From CAYSDH01 sp964429805 (GTDB taxonomy: Bacteria > Bacteroidota > Bacteroidia > Flavobacteriales_D > JABDKJ01), in assembly GCA_964429805.1 (NCBI GenBank), contig CAYSDH010000001.1, positions 62,001-126,000 of the forward strand: 64,000 nt of DNA. The letters are read 5' to 3'. The notes below the pieces were generated by a model. That model was not told the DNA's origin. It was given only the letters and a program-made list of their open reading frames with translations, and made no database searches. Positions 53,283 to 61,133 of this stretch are shown in pieces. The position numbers and the translations under genes were made by a program. Position 1 is the stretch's first letter. Each line of letters opens with the position of its first letter.

Positions 53283-53353
53283 TAGCCCCGGCAAGAATCG
53301 AACTCGCATCTAAAGTTTGGGGAAATCTATTCTATCCACAAAACTGCGGAATC
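53283..53353 (-). pseudogene. Degenerate tRNA-like sequence
   Basis: On the minus strand the 3' half is a good tRNA: T-arm GCGAGTTCGATTCTTGC, acceptor CGGGGCT, discriminator A. The D-arm region GTTTTGTGGATAGAAT is also recognisable. The 5' acceptor GATTCCG pairs poorly with CGGGGCT. The anticodon stem cannot form five pairs around a 7-base loop containing CCC, and about three bases seem missing there. The pattern resembles Bacteroidota tRNA-Arg(CCT) genes with AGCCCCG/CGGGGCT acceptors. I call it a decayed copy rather than a working tRNA. Confidence 0.55.
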
Positions 53354-53390
53354 AAGGGATACAAATTACTAATCGCCCATTTTTGGGAAA

Positions 53391-53416
53391 TAAAAAAGCC
53401 TCCAATTAGGAGGCTT
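53391..53416 (-). terminator. Terminator of the T9SS type A gene at 53437
   Basis: A perfect 8-bp stem AAGCCTCC / GGAGGCTT with a 5-base loop, followed on the minus strand by a run of six T. It lies 20 bases after the stop of the minus-strand gene. Confidence 0.85.
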
Positions 53417-53436
53417 CTTCTAAGATTTTAATTGGT

Positions 53437-55710
53437 CTATTCGAGCATTACTTTTTCGACCGTTTCTGTTTTACCATCATTTATTCTGACTAGATAGTAT
53501 CCAGGATTTACATGCGTGTTAATCACCAGTTTTTCTTTTGGTATGCTCAGTACATCGGCATATATAAGTGACCCATTCATAGAGTAAATCTGAATACTGG
53601 TTTTAGCCAGAAACAGCTCTTCATCAGGTGGTATGACGTGCACCTGGTCTTCAAACGAATAGATAAGCGGCTTGTTATCAGGCTCATCAGTCAGTTCTGA
53701 TTGAGGCACTTGCTCATGTCCTTGCGGACTCCAATTTAGATGTAAGAAAAACCTTGTAGCCACATCTTGTTGAGCAAAGTATGTGGTGTACGAACCCGCG
53801 CTAAACAGATTATGAAAGTGACCTTCTTTTCTATCTTCTAGGTAAATCTCGTCTTGACCGTTAAAGTTTTCTATCAGTTGAGCATCAAACACGATTTGCC
53901 CTTCTGAACCGGGTGTAAAGTATAGCGGTACAACACCGTTATTCTCATCGAGGTTAAGTCTGTTGATAGACAGCACATACCCTTCGCTTGAAATGGACCC
54001 CAAGGTGGGCATCTCCTTATTCATGCTCGGCACCTTAAAGGCATCGCGGTTACTTTCTGTTGACGCGTCTGAGTCTGGGTGCAGAGACACTACTGTGTTG
54101 TCTACCCCGGTGCTACTTTCTACGCGCAGTTTGAGCAGTGGCTCAAAGACAACATCATCAACTGGGGCATTGTACAAATCTACTGGACGCACCACATCTC
54201 TGTCGTAGTTTATTTCTACTTCTTCGCCCACAGGCACGCGTATGAAGAAGCCCTCCATCGGTCTTATTCTCGTGCTGGCATCATGTGTGCCAATACCAGT
54301 CACATAGGCGCTAAATTGTTGCTCCTCCTCGTTCCACTTGTACAAGGCTTTGGTGCCCTCTGCTGCCTCTCCCACTGAGTTCCAGTCTAGGATACTCGGA
54401 TAAGGGTTTGCCACAAATTTCCAATCACCATGTTGATTTCCTGAACTCGAAGAGCCTGCAACTACCTGATTTTCTGTACTAATCTGGCCTGTGGCAGATA
54501 CATATTCTCCTTCGTCACTTTCTAGTCTGTATGCGTCTATAGGTGAGTGTTGCGCGTTTTGATCCGCGCCTTCTTCCCAGTGGTCATGAAAATTACTGAG
54601 CTGAGTTCCTTCGTTAAATTCAAGCAGCTGCTCGGCATTGGTCGAGTCTTGAAGTTGACCAATCGTGTTGTCAGAAACAGGAGCTGCGTACAACTGCGCA
54701 CCATCGTGATCAAATTTCTTTTTCAAGGTCACTTGACCACTAAAATTGTTGCCAGGCGCGTACACATGGCCTTTATGTTCTTCGCTTTCAAGCACAGTAA
54801 TCTCTGTGCCGAAGTTGATTACTTGACCATTACTGAGGTCTAAAAGATCTTTAATTACAATTGGCTCCATGCAGAATAGTAGCCCGTAAACAATGAGTCT
54901 GTTAAAGGTCACGCCTCCTTGAATGGACGCATCGTTAGCCGAGTTTATCATCACGACATCTCCAGTAAAGTCACTCTCACCGTAGACCATCAAATCATCA
55001 TAAACGCTCAGTCTTGCTTGATCTTGAACGGTAATCATGGCGCCTTCTTCAATAGTCAAACTGCGTACGTTGGCTTTTTCGTTAATGTCTGGATACACCC
55101 CAGAAGTCAACACGGGAATCACCGCGCAAAAATTTGAATCTGGTACAAGTTCTGGCGTCCAGTTTTGCGGATCATCCCACTGGTCATTGACGATTCCTTT
55201 CCACACGCTGCAAGGCGTGGCAGGCGGAGCGGGCATGTGGACTCTAAATCCAAGGTCCATTTCAACCATCACATCTACGTCATACGAAAAGACTCCTTCA
55301 TCATAGACATCTGAAAGACTTACCCAACACGCGCCATACTGATCTTGAAAGTCAAACTTCATAGTGTACACCACATCTTCAGAAAGCCAAAGGTCCGTAT
55401 CAAAGAAATAGCTGTTGAGCGTTCCCCAGCCATCACCCACGGTAAACTGATCTGAAAAAATCATGGGGCCAGTCGTGCCGTCACCCTCAAAGATGCTCAT
55501 CTCAATAGCAAGATCTCCTTGCTCAAAATTGTGAATGAAAAAATCAAACCGCTCCACGTTTCCGCTGGTGCAGGTTTCAAATGACTGTGTGACGTATTGG
55601 TCGGTGTAGATATATGAGTCGGTCCAGAGTTGGTCTGTCAGGCACTGGGCATTGACTTCCATACTCATGGAGGCGCAAACAACTAGAACAAAAACTATAA
55701 TTGATTTCAT
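53437..55710 (-). CDS. Large exported protein with T9SS type A sorting domain
   Basis: This 757-residue protein has a signal peptide (MKSIIVFVLVVCASMSMEVN). It begins with a beta-rich domain (residues about 20-165, with SFETCTSGNVERFDFFIHNF). A solenoid-like stretch typical of long Bacteroidota surface proteins follows (WDDPQNWTPELVPDSNFCAV, VRSLTIEEGAMITVQDQAR). It ends in a type A T9SS domain of about 85 residues (TSIQIYSMNGSLIYADVL, VNPGYYLVRINDGKTETVEK). Export by T9SS and surface attachment or release is expected. The binding target is unknown. It is monocistronic with its own terminator. Confidence 0.85.
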   Translation of the reverse strand: MKSIIVFVLVVCASMSMEVNAQCLTDQLWTDSYIYTDQYVTQSFETCTSGNVERFDFFIHNFEQGDLAIEMSIFEGDGTTGPMIFSDQFTVGDGWGTLNSYFFDTDLWLSEDVVYTMKFDFQDQYGACWVSLSDVYDEGVFSYDVDVMVEMDLGFRVHMPAPPATPCSVWKGIVNDQWDDPQNWTPELVPDSNFCAVIPVLTSGVYPDINEKANVRSLTIEEGAMITVQDQARLSVYDDLMVYGESDFTGDVVMINSANDASIQGGVTFNRLIVYGLLFCMEPIVIKDLLDLSNGQVINFGTEITVLESEEHKGHVYAPGNNFSGQVTLKKKFDHDGAQLYAAPVSDNTIGQLQDSTNAEQLLEFNEGTQLSNFHDHWEEGADQNAQHSPIDAYRLESDEGEYVSATGQISTENQVVAGSSSSGNQHGDWKFVANPYPSILDWNSVGEAAEGTKALYKWNEEEQQFSAYVTGIGTHDASTRIRPMEGFFIRVPVGEEVEINYDRDVVRPVDLYNAPVDDVVFEPLLKLRVESSTGVDNTVVSLHPDSDASTESNRDAFKVPSMNKEMPTLGSISSEGYVLSINRLNLDENNGVVPLYFTPGSEGQIVFDAQLIENFNGQDEIYLEDRKEGHFHNLFSAGSYTTYFAQQDVATRFFLHLNWSPQGHEQVPQSELTDEPDNKPLIYSFEDQVHVIPPDEELFLAKTSIQIYSMNGSLIYADVLSIPKEKLVINTHVNPGYYLVRINDGKTETVEKVMLE

Positions 55711-56053
55711 CTTAATTCAGTTACACGTGTATACGCATGTTTGCGGTCAAAGTTTCATCCACTCTGGCCGATAGGTGCTATAAAAAAAGAGGAGGAAGCC
55801 TAGTGGCCTCCTCCCCATATTCACCTTAAATTGAATCCTCGGATTTCCTGTCAACCTAACTCGTTGCTCACTAATCTCTCTCCTCTGCCGAAGGACTTCA
55901 ATCAGGCGAAATATCAGATGAATCAAATTCTTAAGCTAGCTTACGTGGGGCAGTGATAATTTGTTCCTGAATTACTCTCCTTTTTTGGGCATCTGCATAA
56001 AACAAAGGCTCACAGCGATCTTACTTATCTTCGCAGGCCTGAATTAGTATACT
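55711..56053. other. Intergenic region with an orphan minus-strand terminator
   Basis: This 343-base divergent spacer lies between the T9SS type A gene and the phosphoglucomutase gene. It holds a strong minus-oriented terminator (55782-55814) but no open frame of note. TATCTTCG at 56026-56033 may be a variant -7 box for the phosphoglucomutase gene. The roughly 170-200 bases upstream of the terminator on the minus strand could encode a small RNA. Confidence 0.5.
55782..55814 (-). terminator. Orphan intrinsic terminator on the minus strand
   Basis: Arms GGAGGAAGCC and GGCCTCCTCC enclose a TAGT loop. The single mismatch on the plus strand becomes a U-G pair in minus-strand RNA, and a run of seven T follows only on the minus strand. 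No minus-strand gene lies upstream of it; pgm on the plus strand starts at 56054. Confidence 0.75.
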
Positions 56054-57775
56054 ATGAGCTCAGAAGTAGAAAAAAGAGCGGCCTTTTGGTCCAGTGAGTC
56101 CTTTGACACAGTCACCCAAGACGCTGTCAAAAAGATGATGGCTGAAGACAGCGATCAGTTAAGTGAGTGCTTTTATAAAGAGCTCGAGTTTGGCACAGGC
56201 GGTCTGAGAGGAATCATGGGTGTGGGAACAAACAGAATCAACATTTACACCGTAGGATATGCCACCCAAGGCCTTGCCAATTATGTGAATGCGGCATTTT
56301 CTGAATTGGACCAGGTGTCAGTGGCTATCGCGTATGACAGTCGAAATAACAGTCCGCTTTTTGCTCAACGAGCCGCTGAAATAATGGCCTCAAATGGAAT
56401 TAAGGCATATCTATATGAAGACTTGCGTCCTACTCCATCGCTGAGTTTTGCCGTGCGACATTTAAATTGTCAAGCCGGTATAGTGATTACCGCTTCTCAT
56501 AATCCTAAAGAATATAACGGCTACAAAGTCTACTGGAATGATGGCGGACAGCTAGTGCCACCGCATGACAAAGGAGTGATTGATGAAGTCAGAAAGGTGC
56601 TCTCGCCTGCTGACATTAAAAGTGATGTAGACCAATCACTCATTGTGCCGATTGGTACAGAAGTAGATGAGGCATACTTCAATCAAAGCCTTGAACTGAC
56701 CGAGATTCCTGTTGATGCCGCAGCAAAAAAAGAGCTACGCATCTGCTATACCTCTCTGCACGGCACAGGCATCACAATGATACCCGAAGGACTAAAGAGA
56801 GCTGGTTATACTCACGTGCACATCGTAGAAGGGCAAGCCGAGCCTAGTGGAGATTTTCCCACAGTTCAATCGCCAAATCCAGAAGAGCAAAGTGCCATGA
56901 AAATGGGGCTTGAGGAGTGCGACCGAGTCAATGCCGACATCCTGTTTGGTACCGACCCAGACACAGACCGTGTGGGGATGGCCGTGCGGAACGACCAAGG
57001 GAAGATGATTCTCTTAAATGGAAATGAAGCCGCTTCGCTACTCATAAAGTTCTTGTGCGAAGTGCGAAAAGAAAAAGGGCTCAGCAACGAGAACGCCTAC
57101 ATCGCAAAGACGATAGTGACAAGCGAACTACTAAGGTCCATAGCTGACCACTATGACACACCTTGTCACGATACATTGACAGGATTTAAGTACATCGCTG
57201 AGCTGATTGGCAAGTTGGAAGGAAAGACATTTATAGGTGGTGGAGAAGAGAGTTATGGCTACTTGATTGGTGATGTGGTGAGAGACAAAGATGCTGTCAT
57301 CTCAACCATCATGCTCTGTGAGATGGCCGCATGGGCACACTCCAAGGGTAAAACGGCATACCAACTGCTCAAGGAAATTCGCAAGGAGCATGGCTTTTAC
57401 AAGGAGTCGCTAGTATCTCTGGTTAAGAAGGGAATGTCTGGAGCCGAAGAAATTCAGCAGATAATGAAAGACCTGAGGGATAACTCGCCAAAAGAAATTG
57501 CTGGAAGTCCAGTGACGACCCGTATTGATTATAGCAGCGGATTAAAGCATCTCGGAGATGGAAGCACAAAAGAAACGGGCTTGCCTCGCTCTAATGTTTT
57601 GCAGTTTTTACTCGCTGATGGTGCCAAGGTGACTGCACGTCCTTCAGGAACTGAACCCAAGATTAAGTTTTACATATCTGTCAAGGCAGAGTTACAGACT
57701 TTAGAGAATCATGACCAGGTGGCAGCGCAACTCGATGAGCGCATGAGTGAACTAAATAAAGCCCTCGGACTTTAA
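56054..57775 (+). CDS. Phosphoglucomutase/phosphomannomutase
   Basis: This 573-residue alpha-D-phosphohexomutase interconverts hexose 1- and 6-phosphates. Signatures in order: GTGGLRGIMGVGTNRINIYT, the phosphoserine loop GIVITASHNPKEYNGYKVYW, the metal loop LFGTDPDTDRVGMAVR, the sugar-specificity loop FIGGGEESYGYLIGD, and the phosphate-binding ARPSGTEPKIKFYI. Length matches the long bacterial PgcA-type (about 570-580). It could supply glucose-1-phosphate or mannose-1-phosphate, the latter feeding the GDP-mannose used by gmd/fcl, although they are not linked here. It overlaps the convergent DUF4301 gene by 4 bases. Confidence 0.95.
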   Translation: MSSEVEKRAAFWSSESFDTVTQDAVKKMMAEDSDQLSECFYKELEFGTGGLRGIMGVGTNRINIYTVGYATQGLANYVNAAFSELDQVSVAIAYDSRNNSPLFAQRAAEIMASNGIKAYLYEDLRPTPSLSFAVRHLNCQAGIVITASHNPKEYNGYKVYWNDGGQLVPPHDKGVIDEVRKVLSPADIKSDVDQSLIVPIGTEVDEAYFNQSLELTEIPVDAAAKKELRICYTSLHGTGITMIPEGLKRAGYTHVHIVEGQAEPSGDFPTVQSPNPEEQSAMKMGLEECDRVNADILFGTDPDTDRVGMAVRNDQGKMILLNGNEAASLLIKFLCEVRKEKGLSNENAYIAKTIVTSELLRSIADHYDTPCHDTLTGFKYIAELIGKLEGKTFIGGGEESYGYLIGDVVRDKDAVISTIMLCEMAAWAHSKGKTAYQLLKEIRKEHGFYKESLVSLVKKGMSGAEEIQQIMKDLRDNSPKEIAGSPVTTRIDYSSGLKHLGDGSTKETGLPRSNVLQFLLADGAKVTARPSGTEPKIKFYISVKAELQTLENHDQVAAQLDERMSELNKALGL

Positions 57776-59208
57776 ACAGTGTGCATCGGCCTGAGCAGGT
57801 CGTTCACTGTTTTGACTGGATTAAAAGTGCTGAGTGGCACCTCTACAAATATGGTGTTCCAGTGAGCCATTGCTCCATTCCACAGTCCAGGCCACTCCAT
57901 GATTTTAAGTTGCTTTCCGTCTACCACTTTCGAGGAGATAAAAGAACTGTCCATATCTCTGTAATGCAGAAGATTTAGCTTGCGTCCGTGAAGGTCGTAA
58001 GGACAACAAATCAAGTCAACCGGATTAAAGTGAGTCGCAGACTTGGCGATGGCCTGTTGGTCATCTTTGCTTTTGTCAATCTGCGCAGATTCTATAATCT
58101 GTAGGCTGAGTCCTTGTTTGGTTTTCACCCAAAACGGACCGCCTCCGGGCTCCCCTTCATTCTGCACCATGCCGCACACTCTAAATGGTCTATTTAGCAG
58201 CGCTATCAAGTCATCGTCACTTTGTTCGGCAACCACTTTTAGTCCAAGCTCTGAGATAAATGCCAAGACTTCCTCTTTTGATTTTTCGCCTGCCTTAAAG
58301 TCACTTTCCAAGCGCAGTGCTAACTTTCGTTGAGCAAGCAGATGGCCAGCCAGNNNNNNNNNNATTTTATACCGTATGGTGTCATTCCTTTTTTCGGCTG
58401 GCACGACATTGTCAATATTCTTAATGAAGATGAGGTCGGCCTCTACTTGGTTTACATTATGTATGAGTGAACCGTGACCACCAGGCCTTAACAAAACCGT
58501 CCCGTCTGCTGCTCTGGCCACTTTACCTTCTGAGTCCATTGCCATGACGTCAGTCAATGGCGACTGAAGTGATGATGTCAGTGTGAAATCAACTTTAAAC
58601 TCTGAACTATACTGCTCAGAAAGCTCCTGCAAATGAGCGCTGATAGAAGTCTCTTTATCTGCTGGCAGCGTGAAGTGAATATCTACCGTGCCATTACAGG
58701 CCGCATAGTCCATGCCTTCTGACAAGTGCTCGGCAAAGGCCGTCTTTGAACCATCCGCATAGCGATGAAACAGCACTGAGCCTTTGGCCAGTGAGGCCAT
58801 GCCCTTGGCAGGATGATTGAGCAGATGGTCAACCAAGACCTCATCTGTCATGTCTTCCATGTCGGCAGTCCAAAAGGCAAAGTCTCTTTTGCGCTCTAGA
58901 AACTCACGCACAGGGGCCGTCATTTCTTTACTTAACGCAAAGGCGCGTAAATCTTTAAACATACGGCTTGCCGCTCCAGATGACGGCACAAACTTCAGCA
59001 CGCGCATCGACTCTTTTTCTTGCTGATAGGTCTCACAAAGCTGACTGACTTCCTCACTGGTAAAACGGATAATCCCGTCACCAATGGCGGCATGACTGTG
59101 AAGAGAAACTGATGTAGATGATTTGGACAGAATAGACAATTGATCTGCAATGTCTTTTTCAGAAAATCCTCTTTCGAGGAGGGTTTTTTTGTCCTTGGAG
59201 TCCAACAT
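57772..59208 (-). CDS. DUF4301-family protein, interrupted by an assembly gap
   Basis: This protein of about 478 residues is of unknown function and is confined mainly to Bacteroidota. Family features: an N-terminal helical part (LLERGFSEKDIADQLSIL), LKFVPSSGAASRMFKDLRAF, and LRPGGHGSLIHNVNQVEADL followed by IFIKNIDNVVPAEKRNDT. The phosphate/nucleotide-binding look of the glycine-rich segments suggests a nucleotidyltransferase-like fold, but this is speculation. Ten N at 58354-58363 fall between RYK and LAGHLLAQ. The frame is kept across them, but the true number of residues there is unknown and probably small. The protein ends convergently with phosphoglucomutase. Confidence 0.82.
   Translation of the reverse strand: MLDSKDKKTLLERGFSEKDIADQLSILSKSSTSVSLHSHAAIGDGIIRFTSEEVSQLCETYQQEKESMRVLKFVPSSGAASRMFKDLRAFALSKEMTAPVREFLERKRDFAFWTADMEDMTDEVLVDHLLNHPAKGMASLAKGSVLFHRYADGSKTAFAEHLSEGMDYAACNGTVDIHFTLPADKETSISAHLQELSEQYSSEFKVDFTLTSSLQSPLTDVMAMDSEGKVARAADGTVLLRPGGHGSLIHNVNQVEADLIFIKNIDNVVPAEKRNDTIRYKXXXXLAGHLLAQRKLALRLESDFKAGEKSKEEVLAFISELGLKVVAEQSDDDLIALLNRPFRVCGMVQNEGEPGGGPFWVKTKQGLSLQIIESAQIDKSKDDQQAIAKSATHFNPVDLICCPYDLHGRKLNLLHYRDMDSSFISSKVVDGKQLKIMEWPGLWNGAMAHWNTIFVEVPLSTFNPVKTVNDLLRPMHTV
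58354..58363. other. Run of 10 N (assembly gap)
   Basis: Ten unknown bases inside the DUF4301 gene. A fixed 10-N run is a common scaffold-gap placeholder, so the true gap length is not known. Confidence 0.98.
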
Positions 59209-59389
59209 ATATAATCAGTGCAATCAAACTACTGTTTGACAAAACTAGGGAAATTCACGTCTTCTGTTTTGATTCAGGATTCCCACAAAAAGGTGTTAAG
59301 AAAAGCCAAATATCCCCCCAAAGGGCAATTAAAAATTCAATTATTCCGTTTAGATTCGTGTAGCATTAGTTAACACAACCATCAAAAAC

Positions 59390-59503
59390 ATGAAGATTAT
59401 AAAAGCACTCGGCAATGCCGAAACTTGGTTCAATAGGACGTTTGCTTGGTTCTTTACCAATGGTATGAAAACACTGCAGCGCGCGGAAAATCAAAAGCGC
59501 TGA
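59390..59503 (+). CDS. Possible small protein of 37 residues
   Basis: An ATG at 59390 opens a 37-codon frame ending at TGA 59501-59503, encoding a basic, aromatic-rich peptide (MKIIKALGNAETWFNRTFAW, then FFTNGMKTLQRAENQKR). It has one amphipathic or weakly hydrophobic segment (TWFNRTFAWFF) that could lie along a membrane. TAGATTCG about 38 bases upstream of the ATG is a one-mismatch -7 promoter box. It sits exactly in the space between the divergent start of the DUF4301 gene and the stop of the aldehyde dehydrogenase gene. I do not recognise a family with certainty. Confidence 0.5.
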   Translation: MKIIKALGNAETWFNRTFAWFFTNGMKTLQRAENQKR

Positions 59504-60955
59504 TTAGTCGTCTTTCATTCTGACGCAGACGTTTTTAGGTTCAGTAAAAAAGTGAAGCGCTTCAAAGCCACCTTCTCTTCCTACTCCCGAATTTTTAACC
59601 CCTCCAAAAGGAGTTCTCAAATCTCTTAGCAACCAGGTATTAACCCACACGATGCCCGCCTCTAATCTGTCTGCCACTCGATGCGCACGATTTAAATCTG
59701 AGGTCCAAACTGTAGACGCCAAACCATATTCTGTGCTATTGGCGTAAGTCAATGCTTCTTGCTCTGAATCAAATGGCATGATGGTCACCACAGGGCCAAA
59801 TATTTCTTCTTGATTTGTCCGGCAATCATGCGATAAGCCTTCAATAATAGTTGGCGCGATATACCAGCCTGAGCTAAAGTCACCCTCCATACTCAGCCGC
59901 TCTCCTCCGCACAGCACGGTGCCTCCTTCTTCTTTAGCCAACTCTATATATGACAAGACTTTGTTCATATGCTGCTCTGATACAATGGCCCCCATTTTTG
60001 ACGATTGCTCAGTGGGCGGGCCTACTTTAAGCGCCTTGGTGCGTTTCACAAATTCCTCTTTAAACTGCTGATAGATGCTCTTTTCCACTAAAATTCTGGA
60101 TCCGCAGAGGCAGATCTGCCCTTGATTTGCAAATGAAGAGCGCATAGTGGTGCTCATCATGTCATCAAAATCGCAATCGGCAAAGATTAGGTTTGGGTTT
60201 TTGCCACCGAGCTCTAAAGACAACTTTTTAAACTTTGGTGCAGCCACACGTGCGATGGCTTCTCCTGTAGTCGTTCCTCCAGTAAAACTGATGGCCGCTA
60301 CATCCTTGTGCTCCACCATTGAAGCACCTGTTTTAGCTCCGAGTCCATGCACCACATTGAGCACACCTGCCGGCAGGCCCGCCTTGATGCAAATTTCTGA
60401 GAGCAGAAATGCCGTGTAAGGAGTCACTTCAGAGGGTTTTGCCACCACACAGTTACCAGCCGCTAGGGCTGGTGCTATCTTCCATGTGAAGAGGTATAAA
60501 GGAAGATTCCATGGTGAAATACAGGCCACCACACCGAGCGGTTTGCGCGTGGTATAGTTTAGCGCTGAGCCTTCCATGTGATGGGAGTCTGACGCAAAGT
60601 GCATGATGGCCGTACCATAAAACCTCATGTTAGAGGCAGCTCTTGGTATATCAACCCGTGCCGCTAGCCACTCGGGCTTACCATTATCTAATGACTCTGC
60701 TTTGGCCAGACGCTCTGCATCTTGATCAATCAAATCCGCGATGCGGAGCATGATTTTTCCTCGTTCATCTTTAGAAGTCTTACTCCAAGTAGAAAAAGCG
60801 GACTTTGCAGCTTCCACTGCTTTTTCTACATCTGAACCGTCAGAATCTGGAATCTCGCCATACACTTGGCCAGTGCCTGGCGCATAGTTTTCCAAGAAGG
60901 AGCCACTTATTGGTTCGACTAGTTCACCGTTGATGCAATTCAGTATTCTCTTCAT
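59504..60955 (-). CDS. Aldehyde dehydrogenase (2-aminomuconate/hydroxymuconate semialdehyde dehydrogenase-like)
   Basis: This 483-residue ALDH is complete. It has CISPWNLPLYLFTWKIAPAL (cofactor region), ISFTGGTTTGEAIAR (glycine motif), KLSLELGGKNPNLIFADCDF (general-base Glu), and ANQGQICLCGSRILVEKS with the nucleophilic Cys. The closing block is TPFGGVKNSGVGREGG. The N-terminal LNCINGELVEPISGSFLENY and the FANQGQICLCGSRI block resemble the ALDH8/aminomuconate-semialdehyde dehydrogenase group of tryptophan (kynurenine) or aromatic catabolism, but no other gene of that pathway is present, so the substrate is tentative. It is divergent from the Cys-repeat lipoprotein gene. Confidence 0.9.
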   Translation of the reverse strand: MKRILNCINGELVEPISGSFLENYAPGTGQVYGEIPDSDGSDVEKAVEAAKSAFSTWSKTSKDERGKIMLRIADLIDQDAERLAKAESLDNGKPEWLAARVDIPRAASNMRFYGTAIMHFASDSHHMEGSALNYTTRKPLGVVACISPWNLPLYLFTWKIAPALAAGNCVVAKPSEVTPYTAFLLSEICIKAGLPAGVLNVVHGLGAKTGASMVEHKDVAAISFTGGTTTGEAIARVAAPKFKKLSLELGGKNPNLIFADCDFDDMMSTTMRSSFANQGQICLCGSRILVEKSIYQQFKEEFVKRTKALKVGPPTEQSSKMGAIVSEQHMNKVLSYIELAKEEGGTVLCGGERLSMEGDFSSGWYIAPTIIEGLSHDCRTNQEEIFGPVVTIMPFDSEQEALTYANSTEYGLASTVWTSDLNRAHRVADRLEAGIVWVNTWLLRDLRTPFGGVKNSGVGREGGFEALHFFTEPKNVCVRMKDD

Positions 60956-61077
60956 TCATAAGGGTTTGACGGCCCTAAAGGTACATATCCGCATGAGAGT
61001 ATGGCCTGCGGGAATAAGGTCTATCAGCAATACCATGATATGTCATATTTCGCCTGTTGATACTGACCCTATCTTTG

Positions 61078-61108
61078 TTTGATAAGCGGGTTCATAGACT
61101 TATATTTG
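61078..61108 (+). promoter_or_regulatory. Consensus Bacteroidota promoter for the Cys-repeat lipoprotein gene
   Basis: TTTG at 61078-61081, a 19-base spacer and TATATTTG at 61101-61108 match TTTG-N19-TAnnTTTG exactly. Transcription should begin near 61114, about 20 bases before the ATG at 61134. A second exact -7 box (TATCTTTG, 61070-61077) lies just upstream. Confidence 0.75.
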
Positions 61109-61133
61109 TCTTCAACTTATTACTTTATTAACA

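Larger units (their letters stand above)
53090..53436. other. Intergenic region with a tRNA remnant and a terminator
   Basis: These 347 bases separate the adhesin operon from the T9SS type A gene. Apart from the tRNA-like remnant (53283-53353) and the hairpin terminator (53391-53416), I see no open frame with a credible start and no clear TAnnTTTG promoter for the operon; TACTTTTA about 12 bases upstream of the 53089 start is a one-mismatch candidate. Confidence 0.6.
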
